Source: UBA9647 sp035506075
Lineage (GTDB): Bacteria; Bacteroidota; Ignavibacteria; UBA10030
Assembly (NCBI GenBank): GCA_035506075.1
Contig: DATJQB010000490.1
Location: 1 to 15,035 of the forward strand
Reading direction: 5' to 3'
DNA: 15,035 bases
The position numbers and the translations under genes were made by a program. Shown piece after piece: positions 1 to 7,749 of this stretch (position 1 is the stretch's first letter; every line of letters begins with the position of its first letter). The notes under the pieces are model-generated. The model saw only the letters and a program-made list of their open reading frames with translations, did not search any database and had not been told where the DNA came from.

Positions 1-20
1 AAGTCGGGTATTTTTCCCGA
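1..20 (+). terminator. Probable 3' part of a terminator hairpin at the window edge
   Basis: The window opens with AAGTCGGG followed by TATTTTT, which looks like the 3' arm and T-rich tail of a rho-independent terminator whose 5' arm lies to the left. Bases 4-8 (TCGGG) can also pair with 16-20 (CCCGA) around the T-rich loop, so a small self-contained hairpin is the alternative. Without upstream sequence the two cannot be told apart. Confidence 0.3.
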
Positions 21-30
21 AGAATCAAAA

Positions 31-104
31 GCACCCATAGCTCAATTGGATAGAGCATCAGACTTCGGATCTGAGGGTTGGGGGTTCAAATCCCTCTGGG
101 TGCA
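31..104 (+). tRNA. tRNA-Arg, anticodon UCG
   Basis: A complete cloverleaf is visible. The acceptor stem is 31-37 (GCACCCA) with 97-103 (TGGGTGC), with discriminator A104. The D arm has GCTC/GAGC at 40-43 and 53-56. The anticodon stem is 58-62/70-74 (TCAGA/TCTGA) and the loop 63-69 is CTTCGGA, putting anticodon TCG at 65-67, which reads CGA (Arg). The variable loop is 75-79. The T stem is 80-84/92-96 with one G-T pair, and the loop is TTCAAAT. CCA is not encoded (the next bases are CAA), so it must be added post-transcriptionally. No promoter can be assigned because only 30 bases of upstream sequence are visible. The gene converges on the threonine aldolase gene, and the 34 bases between them show no clear terminator. 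Confidence 0.95.
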
Positions 105-138
105 CAAGATTTCATTCCGCTTCTGACTTCGCTGTGCA

Positions 139-1197
139 TCAGCCGTCATTTGCCATCTGGTGATCGTTGCTCATCTCTTCCGCGAACGCGGAGACCACCT
201 TCGACACATCTTCCTTTGTTATCCAGTAATGTGTGACAAGCCTGCGTCCGGCGAGAATTCCGCGCTTGCTCAGCCTTTCAAAGAACTCTGCTTCAGAGAC
301 TTGATTCTCCGCGGCAAAATGGTAGTAGACCATGTTCGTCGGGGGAACATTCGTATCGAGGATGATGCCGGGGATATTGCGCAAGCCATCCGCCAACAGA
401 CGGGCGTTTGCATGGTCCTCCCCCAGACGCTTCGCTGTGGTCTTCAGTGCAACGATTCCGGCCGCGGCCAACACACCGACCTGCCTCATTCCTCCCCCTA
501 CCTGCTTCCGATTTCGACGAGCTTCTTCGATGAATTTCCTGCTGCCGCACAAGACTGAGCCCACAGGAGCACAGAGTCCCTTCGACATGCAGAACATCAC
601 CGAGTCCACACCTTGTGTGAGTGACTTCAAATCAACGTGTTGCGCAGCGGCGGCGTTGGCCAGCCTTGCTCCGTCAAGATGAAGCTTCAAACCGCAACGG
701 TGGGCGAGTTCGGCCACGCTGCGCGTGTACTCCGGCGTCAGCGTCATCCCGCCACAAGCGTTCTGGGAATTCTCCAGGCAAATCAACCTTGTACGCGGGT
801 GATGAATGTCGTCTTCCCGGATGGCGCTCGCAATATCCTGCAATGCAAGTTTCCCATCCTGCTGATTGCGCACCTGACATGCGTGGATTCCTCCGAGGGC
901 CGCCATACCGCCAACTTCGTGCAGGAAAATGTGCGACCTGTCGCCGACGATAATCTCGGCGCCGCGTTCGCAATGCGTGAGAAGGGCTACGAGATTCCCC
1001 ATCGTCCCGGAGGCGACAAAGAGCCCGGATTCGAAACCGAGCATGTCTGCTACCATTTCTTCCAGTTTTTTCACTGTGTAGTCATCACCAAAGACATCAT
1101 CGCCAACCTCAGCCTCCGACATGGCGGCTCTCATTTCCGGGGTGGGATGAGTCACTGTGTCGCTGCGCAAGTCAATGATACCATTTCTAAAACACAT
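139..1197 (-). CDS. ltaE: Low-specificity L-threonine aldolase
   Basis: This is a fold-type I PLP enzyme of 352 residues, the usual family length, that cleaves L-threonine or L-allo-threonine to glycine and acetaldehyde in the cytoplasm. The N-terminus carries the family signature IDLRSDTVTHPTP (residues 8-20), followed by GDDVFGDD near 32-39. ASGTMGN at 62-68 is the phosphate-binding loop. LHLDGAR at 172-178 supplies the Asp that contacts the PLP ring nitrogen, and SKGL with Lys206 is the Schiff-base lysine. The ATG is preceded by GAAAGGGA (complement of 1203-1210), a good ribosome binding site, which supports this start. The gene is transcribed divergently from the NtrC-type regulator; no other amino-acid gene is adjacent. 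Substrate stereospecificity cannot be read from the sequence. Assignment to the family is very secure. Confidence 0.95.
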   Translation of the reverse strand: MCFRNGIIDLRSDTVTHPTPEMRAAMSEAEVGDDVFGDDYTVKKLEEMVADMLGFESGLFVASGTMGNLVALLTHCERGAEIIVGDRSHIFLHEVGGMAALGGIHACQVRNQQDGKLALQDIASAIREDDIHHPRTRLICLENSQNACGGMTLTPEYTRSVAELAHRCGLKLHLDGARLANAAAAQHVDLKSLTQGVDSVMFCMSKGLCAPVGSVLCGSRKFIEEARRNRKQVGGGMRQVGVLAAAGIVALKTTAKRLGEDHANARLLADGLRNIPGIILDTNVPPTNMVYYHFAAENQVSEAEFFERLSKRGILAGRRLVTHYWITKEDVSKVVSAFAEEMSNDHQMANDG

Positions 1198-1219
1198 GCT
1201 GATCCCTTTCTATCGACAA

Positions 1220-1228
1220 ATTATCACA
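1220..1228 (-). promoter_or_regulatory. Candidate extended -10 promoter for ltaE
   Basis: On the minus strand this reads TGT-GATAAT: a five-of-six match to TATAAT preceded by the extended -10 TG. It would start transcription about 20 bases before the aldolase ATG and just upstream of its ribosome binding site. No good -35 hexamer lies 16-18 bases upstream, so the call is tentative. Confidence 0.35.
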
Positions 1229-1328
1229 TGCAACGGTGGTCGGTCCCTTCTTCCGTCGGATTTCAAGCTACTTTGCTCCCGGCCAAAAATCAAGTGAATC
1301 GGGAAATGGAATCAGGAGCCTGAACGGT

Positions 1329-1357
1329 TTGAAAGGTCGCGCGAATATTCGTATCAT
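1329..1357 (+). promoter_or_regulatory. Sigma-70-like promoter of the NtrC-type regulator
   Basis: TTGAAA (1329-1334), a 17-base spacer, then TATCAT (1352-1357): five of six matches in both hexamers at ideal spacing. Transcription would begin near 1364. That excludes the in-frame ATG at 1356, which overlaps the -10, and favours the ATG at 1416, leaving a leader of about 50 bases. Confidence 0.55.
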
Positions 1358-1415
1358 GGATGTGTGGACGAAAAGAAATGCCCTGCTTTCGAACCTTGCA
1401 CCGTCGAGCGCTCCA

Positions 1416-2840
1416 ATGAAGAACCAATCCGTGTATCCATCGTTCAAGATCGTCCTCGTCGACGATGAGTCGTCTTTCCTTACTGCGACTGCTTTCGCTC
1501 TGAAGCGAGAGGGGATCACGAACATCGAAACCATCGAGGACAGCCGCCTCGTCCTGGAGAGCATCGCCGGGGGAGGCTGCGGCATTCTTGTGCTCGACAT
1601 GGCCATGCCCTACGTGAGCGGCAAGGACATCCTTGTCGAAGTGCGACGCGAGTATCCCGAGATCGACGTTTTCATGCTTACGGCAATCCGCGATGTTCAG
1701 AATGCCATCGACTGTTTGAAACTCGGCGCCAGGGACTATCTTGTGAAGCCGATCGAACAGCGCGAGATTGCTGCCGTCCTGAAGAATGCAGTAGAATCGA
1801 GAATGCTGATGGAGGAAGCGTCCAGGCTCAAAGGAAGTCTCCTGCGTGAGGAGCTGAAACATCCCGAGGCCTTCTCTCCGATCATCACCAACGATGGACA
1901 GATGCGGAATATCTTCAAATACATCGAGGTGATCGCAGAAGTTGATGTTCCCGTCCTGATCACGGGGGAAACGGGAACTGGCAAAGAGCTTGTCGCGCGC
2001 GCAATCCACGGACTTTCCGGCCGCAACGGTGCGTTCGTCTCAACGAACACTGCGGGAATTGATGACGCGACATTCAGCGATACGCTCTTCGGCCACGTGC
2101 GCGGAGCATTTACGGGAGCGGATCGAAATCGCAAGGGCCTTGTGGAGGAAGCCGCCCATGGGACACTCTTTCTCGACGAGATCGGCGATCTTCGCGCCGA
2201 ATCACAGACCAAACTCCTTCGATTCCTCGAAGGAGGCAACTACCGCCCTCTGGGATCTGATTCCGTTGTAGCATCCAGTGCCCGGCTCGTCTTCGCAACG
2301 AATCGGGATCTTCGTGCCCTTGCGAGCGGCGGACAGTTCAGGCCGGACTTGTACTATCGGCTACAGTCACACGAAGTTGCCCTTCCCCCTCTTCGTCAAC
2401 GCATGGGTGATCTCGTCCACCTCACGAATTTCTTCGTCGACGAGGCATCATCAAAATTCAAGAGGACTCGCCCGTTCCTCAATCCCGAAGTGTACTCCCT
2501 CCTCACAACCTATCACTGGCCCGGAAACGTGCGTGAACTGAGAGGGCTCCTCTTCGATGCTGTCTCGCGCAACGAAACACACAGCCTCAGCCTGAAACAT
2601 CTCAAGTCGCGACTCAGGGAGATTCGCAACGAGATTCCTGCAAAGGATGCAACTCCGGAAAGAAGAGAACCAGTCGAGGCTGCACAAAAGCGAGTCGTCT
2701 TTTCTGAAACGCTACCCACCGCAGATGAACTCGAGCTCCTCCTCATCCATGAAGCCCTTCGAAGAACCGGCGGCAACAAGACCCAGGCTGCCGATCTCAT
2801 TGGCCTCGCAAGAGGCACGGTTATCAAGCGACTCAAGTAG
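1416..2840 (+). CDS. NtrC-family sigma-54-dependent response regulator
   Basis: A phosphorylation-gated transcription activator. Counting from the chosen Met (474 aa), REC starts at about 10. The acidic pair is in LVDDE, the phospho-acceptor is Asp61 in LVLDMAMP, the switch Thr is Thr89 and the conserved Lys is Lys111 (VKP). The AAA+ domain follows: Walker A GETGTGKE at 184-191, an intact GAFTGA loop at 230-235 that contacts sigma-54, Walker B LFLDEIGD at 251-258, RPDLYYRL at 309-316 and the WPGNVREL motif near 368-375. The C-terminal Fis-type HTH (about 437-474) includes GGNKTQAADLIGL and ends in the usual RLK. The frame stays open upstream to a GTG at 1236 and an ATG at 1356, but the promoter at 1329-1357 and the normal family length favour 1416. 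No clear Shine-Dalgarno is present. Its target genes cannot be read here. The kinase at 3127-4284 is the obvious candidate partner. Confidence 0.93.
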   Translation: MKNQSVYPSFKIVLVDDESSFLTATAFALKREGITNIETIEDSRLVLESIAGGGCGILVLDMAMPYVSGKDILVEVRREYPEIDVFMLTAIRDVQNAIDCLKLGARDYLVKPIEQREIAAVLKNAVESRMLMEEASRLKGSLLREELKHPEAFSPIITNDGQMRNIFKYIEVIAEVDVPVLITGETGTGKELVARAIHGLSGRNGAFVSTNTAGIDDATFSDTLFGHVRGAFTGADRNRKGLVEEAAHGTLFLDEIGDLRAESQTKLLRFLEGGNYRPLGSDSVVASSARLVFATNRDLRALASGGQFRPDLYYRLQSHEVALPPLRQRMGDLVHLTNFFVDEASSKFKRTRPFLNPEVYSLLTTYHWPGNVRELRGLLFDAVSRNETHSLSLKHLKSRLREIRNEIPAKDATPERREPVEAAQKRVVFSETLPTADELELLLIHEALRRTGGNKTQAADLIGLARGTVIKRLK

Positions 2841-3115
2841 CGTTCTCTTGTGTTCCGTTCGATGATTCTCCCGCGTGAACCGGTGTGTCCGATTTGCACA
2901 GTGTTCAAATTCAGACGCGCCGGAAGTCTCTTTCTCTGTGGGGCATTACATCGTTGCACGCTCTCCGCTGTTCACTCAGTGGACACCCCCCTACCCTGGC
3001 GTTCCGTAGTTTTGTGTCGCTTTTCGACCCGGTTGCAGGAAAACTGTTCCGCTTGATTGTGGCATGGAACTGGTAACTCCACTGTCAAACGCCCTGAACA
3101 CTTCACCATCGCACC
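2841..3115. other. Non-coding spacer between regulator and kinase genes
   Basis: About 275 bases with no convincing gene. Short open frames here have no ribosome binding site or family resemblance. I found no strong hairpin terminator after the regulator and no clear sigma-70 promoter before the kinase. The only promoter-like string is a weak sigma-54-like site at 3060-3075. Confidence 0.5.
3060..3075 (+). promoter_or_regulatory. Weak sigma-54-like -24/-12 site
   Basis: TGGCATG at 3060-3066 matches the -24 element well. At the right distance the -12 element reads TGGTA instead of TTGCA, losing the near-invariant GC. The site lies about 50 bases before the kinase start and next to an NtrC-type activator, which is why it is listed. 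By sequence alone it could be chance. Confidence 0.15.
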
Positions 3116-3119
3116 GGAG
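3116..3119 (+). promoter_or_regulatory. Ribosome binding site that decides the kinase start
   Basis: GGAG lies 7 bases before the ATG at 3127. The earlier in-frame ATG at 3064 has no such site, so translation most likely begins at 3127. Confidence 0.6.
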
Positions 3120-3126
3120 CACGATC

Positions 3127-4284
3127 ATGTCGGCACAACCAGAACTGGATCATTCATCACTGAACATTGTCATCGCCGAGGACGAGGAGAGCCTCCTTGG
3201 CTCGGTTTATTTCACACTTCGCAGGAAGGGATTCAACGTCTTTCGGGCGTTGACTGGAAATGAAGCACTCTCGATCATAAGCGAGCAGCATGCAGCCGGC
3301 AAGCCGATCGATCTGCTGATTACGGATATCTTCATGCCCGGGATGAACGGCGAAGAACTCATCGAAGCCGCGCGCATCTTCGAGCCCAACCTGCCGATCC
3401 TGGCCATGACGAGCTTCGGCAAAAAGGACTTGCTTGTGCGCCTCATCCGGCTTGAATGCGACGATTTCCTGGACAAGCCATTCACGCACGAGGAAATTGA
3501 AAGCCACGTTCTCAACGTCCTGACGAAGTCAAAGGAGGAGACAAACCAGCAAAGGAAACGGGATCAGCTCGCACAGGTGGGGATGAAGGTCAGGTCCGTC
3601 GTGCACGACCTCGCGAACATGATGAACAGCACGCTCGGCTATGCCAGCCTTGCGCTGAATGACGTCGACGAATCCCATCCCGCACGTAAACGCCTCTCGA
3701 AACTGCTGGCCTCGGCCAACCTCGCGGCAGAGATTCTGAAGAACCTAATGACACTGAAGTCCGAACCTTCATCGCTTCTCAAGGTCAAGACCGACCTCGG
3801 CGCGTCGGTGGAACGCATCGGCGCGGTGCTCCGGACTGTCGCCCCGGAGTACATCCGGGTCAAAGTCTTGGTTCCAAACCAGCCCCTGACGCTTCGGGTG
3901 GATTATGAACGAATCCATCAGGCAATCTTGAACCTTGGATTCAATGCCATCGATGCCCTGGACAAGGGTGGCGTGCTGACATTGACTGCGTCCACCGAAA
4001 TGATCCCTCAGGAGAGAAACCCGGATGTGACACACTGTTTTTGCATCTCCGTAAGAGACAACGGAACAGGCATTTCAAAAGAGAATCTCGCGAAGATCTT
4101 CACAGATGGTTTCACAACCAAACCGAACGGGCACGGCTTCGGACTGTCTGTTGTCAAAACCATTGTTGAGGAACATGACGGATGGGTGGAAGTAACGAGT
4201 GAAGAGGGGCGCGGGACCGAGTTCAAAGTGTTCCTCCCGTCAATCTCCAAGGTGTATCAACTGGCTCCATCGGGAACTGACTAG
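3127..4284 (+). CDS. Cytoplasmic REC-histidine kinase (reversed hybrid) without sensor domain
   Basis: A 385-residue protein with order REC, DHp, HATPase. REC (about 13-130): acidic cluster AEDEE, phospho-Asp67 in LLITDIFMP, Thr95 and Lys117 in LDKP. A charged linker leads to the DHp helix with VVHDLANMMN, His160 being the likely phospho-acceptor, of the HDLxN kinase type. The HATPase has its N-box around Asn273 (LGFNAIDAL), G1 box DNGTGIS at 311-317, and GHGFGLSVVKTIVEEH near 335-350. No membrane segment or PAS/GAF/HAMP domain precedes the kinase, so activity is probably set by phosphorylation of its own receiver. The start at 3127 is chosen for its ribosome binding site; an in-frame ATG at 3064 would add 21 unconserved residues. 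It lies downstream of, and co-directional with, the NtrC-type regulator, its probable partner by inference. Confidence 0.9.
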   Translation: MSAQPELDHSSLNIVIAEDEESLLGSVYFTLRRKGFNVFRALTGNEALSIISEQHAAGKPIDLLITDIFMPGMNGEELIEAARIFEPNLPILAMTSFGKKDLLVRLIRLECDDFLDKPFTHEEIESHVLNVLTKSKEETNQQRKRDQLAQVGMKVRSVVHDLANMMNSTLGYASLALNDVDESHPARKRLSKLLASANLAAEILKNLMTLKSEPSSLLKVKTDLGASVERIGAVLRTVAPEYIRVKVLVPNQPLTLRVDYERIHQAILNLGFNAIDALDKGGVLTLTASTEMIPQERNPDVTHCFCISVRDNGTGISKENLAKIFTDGFTTKPNGHGFGLSVVKTIVEEHDGWVEVTSEEGRGTEFKVFLPSISKVYQLAPSGTD

Positions 4285-4520
4285 AACGCGGAGTGTCAGT
4301 CAGATTGCACAATGGCCGGCGCATGATGTCTGCCGCCCGGAAACAACTCCAGAGAACCAGATGACGTTCGACGCGTTGCGTTCATAACAATCTCATCGGG
4401 CGGGGCGTGAATCCTGCGCAGTCCAATCTCTCCAGCAGGCCCCCCAAGCTCCGCCCAATCTTCACTTCTGAGAACAATCCTTACAGCGGGTTGCCGACCC
4501 CGATCCGTCCACACTCATCC
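4285..4520. other. Intergenic region with a two-helix inverted-repeat element
   Basis: No credible gene. An open frame on the minus strand (about 4296-4514) has no ribosome binding site or recognisable product. Within it, GGGCGGGGC (4398-4406) pairs with GCTCCGCCC (4448-4456) over 9 bp with one G-T. Inside that, CCTGC (4413-4417) pairs with GCAGG (4435-4439). No T-run follows, so this is not an ordinary terminator. Confidence 0.4.
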
Positions 4521-4549
4521 TTGCAGCAGGATCATATTTCTCCTATACT
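4521..4549 (+). promoter_or_regulatory. Sigma-70-like promoter of the large exported protein
   Basis: TTGCAG (4521-4526), a 17-base spacer, then TATACT (4544-4549). The expected start is near 4556, giving a leader of about 58 bases to the ATG at 4614. Confidence 0.6.
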
Positions 4550-4564
4550 ATAGAAGCTCTATAG
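4548..4564. repeat. Perfect 7-bp dyad over the predicted transcription start
   Basis: CTATAGA (4548-4554), AGC, TCTATAG (4558-4564): a perfect inverted repeat with a 3-base centre. It overlaps the end of the -10 hexamer, and its centre falls on the predicted start point, a typical operator position. A short 5' hairpin in the transcript is less likely, since transcription would begin in mid-dyad. Confidence 0.45.
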
Positions 4565-4613
4565 ATCGGATGCCAAAGCGATCCGCGTTCCAGCACATCA
4601 GTGGACGATTCCA

Positions 4614-7600
4614 ATGAACAAACGCACACTTGCCATCGCTGTCTCCCTCACGCTGATCACGTTCACGAGCCTGTTAGGACGGCAGAAAGCTACGTACCTC
4701 CTTCCGGGGTTCTCGATCAGTCCCTACTACGGCGAACAAATCGTAACGTTCAAATACTACCCAGAGGTGCGTATTCAGATCAACGCCCCTCCGCCGGACA
4801 TGTTCGACCCGGCCAAACCGACGGCCCTCGTCCTGTTTGCGCTCCCCAACGGCAATACCATCGAGCAAACGGTCGGAAAACAAGTGCTCCCGACTGATGA
4901 CTGGCACTACGATATTCAGCACATCGGTGCACAGACAAGATTCCTGCGAAACGAAGTCCGCGATACGAACATCGTGACCATTTACCTCGAAGCGAACGCA
5001 TCCACAGGGTCGCTTGCGTGGTCGACCTGGCGATCGCAGTACACGAACAACGCTGCGATGATCAAGGGGATCGTTGATTCGATGATGGCGCTCTTCGGCG
5101 CGTATCACCCCTTCGTGGTTCTGTCCAGCCACAGCGGCGGCGGCTCGTTCGAGTTCGGCTACTTCAATGCGACAGCCTCGATTCCTCCGGAAATCCGGCG
5201 CATCGCGTTTCTCGACAGCGACTACAACTACGACAACTCGTACGGGGCGAAGCTGCGGACGTGGCTCGATGCGTCACCGGATCACTACCTCAGCGTCCTT
5301 GCATACAACGACAGCATTGCGCTGCTGAACGGTCAGCCCTTCGTCAGTGCCACGGGCGGGACATGGTACAGAACCCGCATGATGGTCACGTACCTTCTGG
5401 GCTATTATCAGTTCACGACGACGGTAAGCGATACCTTCATCACTTGCCGCGCCCTGAATGGGCGGATTTCAATCATCCTGAAGCAAAATCCAACCCGCGA
5501 AGTTCTTCATACCGTCCAGGTAGAACTCAACGGCTTCATCCAGACAATGGTCTCAGGGACACCGCTTGAGGGGCAGGGCTATGTCTACTTCGGCCCGAGG
5601 GCGTACTCCCAGTACATTCAGACAGGCAAACCCGTGCCATCGCTTCTGCAGATTCCCGCACGACCTGCCGGCTCGATGACGGGTTCCCAGTTCATGACCT
5701 TTGTTGGGTCCATGTCCTTCGATCAACGGGAAACGGCAATCTACAACGAGATTTCGAAGGGAAACATCCCGGACTTTCTGCGCTACCAGAAGAAACTCCA
5801 GTCGACGTTCTACGATGCGAACGGCGCGCCGCACAGGGTGATTTACCAGGTCATGCCGGATTACCTTTGCATCGGCTCGAACGACGATTTCTGCCGCATA
5901 CCGATGGGTCCGATCACAGCCCAGAAACTTGCAAACCTGTTCGGAGCCACCATGCCGACTCCGAAGCTCGTCGACGACATCTACATGCAATCGGACGTGA
6001 AGCTGGCACCGGTGACGTATGCACCGGTCGGCAATCAGAATGAGCTTATTTCGAAATTCGTCGAGCACAACGCCGCCATCGAGGCGCAGCGGCTTGCAAC
6101 AGGTAAACCGCTCGGCTCCATTGTCGGCGGCATCAAGAAAGACGTCGTCATAAGCAACAAGATCACCGATCCCGCCAGCGCAAATCATGTCGTCATCTAT
6201 GGGTGGCATCAGCTCAACGGCGTTCCGATCCAGCCGATCTACAGCGGACACGTCAATACATACGTCGATTACAGCCACGGCATCCGTTTCATCAACAATC
6301 AGCTCCTCCTCGACAGTGCCGTGACAACGGCCGGACAAATCCTGACTGACGCGACCATGTACCGGGTTCTCAGTAATGAATCCGGTCCGATGACCCAGAC
6401 GAGCTACCTGAAATACAACACGATCCCCAACGTCCCGAAATCATTTGGCGTTCGGACCGAGTCAGGTTCCTCGTTGCGCGTGATCGTGAAACCGGATTCG
6501 ACGACAAGTCAGTACATCATCGCCTACGGGACTGACGGTATTCATTTCACCGACTCGATTGCTTTCAACCCCGGGGACATCGTTCTCAGCAACCTCATGC
6601 AGGACTCATTGTACTTCATCAAGCTGCGAGCGGTGAATTTCATCGGCAGCTCAGGGTACTCTGAGGTCCTCGCAGGAGTCCCGTCGCTTGTTCAGCCGGG
6701 CGCTCTCGTTGTCAACGGATACGACCGGGCGGCAGTCACGAACACGCGCGATTTCATCCGTCAGCACGGCTCCGCGTTCATCGCGAACAAGACTCCCATC
6801 GCTTCCGCCACCAACGACGCGGTGGTCGACGGCCTCCTTTCGCTTGGCGATTATGCGGTTGTCGATTACATTCTCGGGGATGAAAGCACCGTCGATGAGA
6901 CGTTCAGCAGCGCGGAGCAGTCGAAGGTGAAAGCGTATCTTCAGAACGGGGGAAGGCTGTTCGTTTCGGGGAGCGAACTCGCGTACGATCTGGATTCGCG
7001 CGGCAACGCTTCGGACAAAGACTTCATCAATAATTATCTGAAGATGAAATTTATCGCCGACGCGCCGAACGGATCCTCATCGACGACGTACAGTGTGGAC
7101 GGCGTCAACAACTCGGTGATGAGCGGCGTCGGCACCGTCTGGTTTGATGACGGGACGCACGGGACGTACGACGTTCAATGGCCTGATGTGGTCAGGCCGC
7201 TGGGAGGGGCAGTCGGATGTGGAATGTATACAGGCCTCGATACATCTTCCGGCTACAGCGCAATCTCCTATCGGGGATTCGTTCCCTCCGGGGTCAAGGA
7301 GAGCCGGCTTGTCGCGTTCGGATTTCCGTTCGAGACGATCTATCCCGTCGACTCGCGCACGCGCGTCATGATGAAGATCCTGAACTTCTTTTCATCCGTC
7401 ACTTCTGTACAAGCGAGTCCACTGACACCAATCCGATTTGAGCTCTTTCAGAACTATCCCAATCCGTTCAACCCTTCGACGGCGATCACGTACCAACTGC
7501 CTGCCGACAGTTTTGTTTCGCTCAAGGTATTTGATTCCCTCGGAAGGGAGATCGCCTCCCTCGCCGGCGAACGACAAACCGCCGGAACGCACACCATTCA

Positions 7601-7694
7601 ATGGGATGCTTCTCATGTTCCAAGCGGGGTGTATTATTATCGGCTGGACGCAAGCAGCAATCACCAGGTACGGAAGATGCTCGTTCTTAAATAG
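4614..7694 (+). CDS. Exported multidomain hydrolase-like protein with T9SS sorting tail
   Basis: 1026 residues. Residues 1-22 form a signal peptide (Asn-Lys-Arg start, then a hydrophobic run). The N-terminal module (about 25-330) resembles an alpha/beta-hydrolase: a strand ending in VVLSSHSGGGS at 168-178, like a nucleophile elbow around Ser174, with acidic FLDSD at 199-203. A second conserved module (about 395-590) contains two cysteines in DYLCIGSNDDFC and the motif GHVNTYVDYSHGIR (545-558), rich in His and Asp. About 603-690 looks like an FN3 domain. About 695-928 (LGDYAVVDYILGDES, NGGRLFVSGSE, FDDGTHGTYD) resembles a glutamine-amidotransferase/ThuA-like fold. About 940-1026 is a T9SS type A sorting domain (NYPNPFNPST, GVYYYRL, KMLVLK), implying secretion and surface anchoring or release. 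Substrate and reaction are unknown. The catalytic reading is inference; export is well supported. Confidence 0.85.
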   Translation: MNKRTLAIAVSLTLITFTSLLGRQKATYLLPGFSISPYYGEQIVTFKYYPEVRIQINAPPPDMFDPAKPTALVLFALPNGNTIEQTVGKQVLPTDDWHYDIQHIGAQTRFLRNEVRDTNIVTIYLEANASTGSLAWSTWRSQYTNNAAMIKGIVDSMMALFGAYHPFVVLSSHSGGGSFEFGYFNATASIPPEIRRIAFLDSDYNYDNSYGAKLRTWLDASPDHYLSVLAYNDSIALLNGQPFVSATGGTWYRTRMMVTYLLGYYQFTTTVSDTFITCRALNGRISIILKQNPTREVLHTVQVELNGFIQTMVSGTPLEGQGYVYFGPRAYSQYIQTGKPVPSLLQIPARPAGSMTGSQFMTFVGSMSFDQRETAIYNEISKGNIPDFLRYQKKLQSTFYDANGAPHRVIYQVMPDYLCIGSNDDFCRIPMGPITAQKLANLFGATMPTPKLVDDIYMQSDVKLAPVTYAPVGNQNELISKFVEHNAAIEAQRLATGKPLGSIVGGIKKDVVISNKITDPASANHVVIYGWHQLNGVPIQPIYSGHVNTYVDYSHGIRFINNQLLLDSAVTTAGQILTDATMYRVLSNESGPMTQTSYLKYNTIPNVPKSFGVRTESGSSLRVIVKPDSTTSQYIIAYGTDGIHFTDSIAFNPGDIVLSNLMQDSLYFIKLRAVNFIGSSGYSEVLAGVPSLVQPGALVVNGYDRAAVTNTRDFIRQHGSAFIANKTPIASATNDAVVDGLLSLGDYAVVDYILGDESTVDETFSSAEQSKVKAYLQNGGRLFVSGSELAYDLDSRGNASDKDFINNYLKMKFIADAPNGSSSTTYSVDGVNNSVMSGVGTVWFDDGTHGTYDVQWPDVVRPLGGAVGCGMYTGLDTSSGYSAISYRGFVPSGVKESRLVAFGFPFETIYPVDSRTRVMMKILNFFSSVTSVQASPLTPIRFELFQNYPNPFNPSTAITYQLPADSFVSLKVFDSLGREIASLAGERQTAGTHTIQWDASHVPSGVYYYRLDASSNHQVRKMLVLK

Positions 7695-7722
7695 TATCTT
7701 CGCCCCGCCGTGCGATTTTGCA

Positions 7723-7749
7723 GGACCCGGACGAAGTCCTTCCGGGTCC
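7723..7749 (+). terminator. Strong hairpin after the exported-protein gene, no T-run
   Basis: GGACCCGGA (7723-7731) and TCCGGGTCC (7741-7749) form a perfect 9-bp stem with a 9-base loop, 28 bases after the stop codon. No T tract follows, so it may be a weak terminator or a transcript-stabilising 3' hairpin. Confidence 0.45.

Noticed and set aside
160..1323. Plus-strand open frames opposite the threonine aldolase gene
   Set aside because: They are antisense to a confidently identified gene, lack ribosome binding sites and show no family resemblance.
1236..1415. N-terminal extension of the NtrC-type regulator starting at GTG 1236 or ATG 1356
   Set aside because: The first 60 residues resemble no domain, neither start has a ribosome binding site, and a good promoter overlaps the ATG at 1356.
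4296..4514. 72-residue minus-strand open frame between the kinase and the exported-protein gene
   Set aside because: No ribosome binding site, Arg/Gly-rich low-information translation, and it coincides with inverted repeats that explain its base composition.
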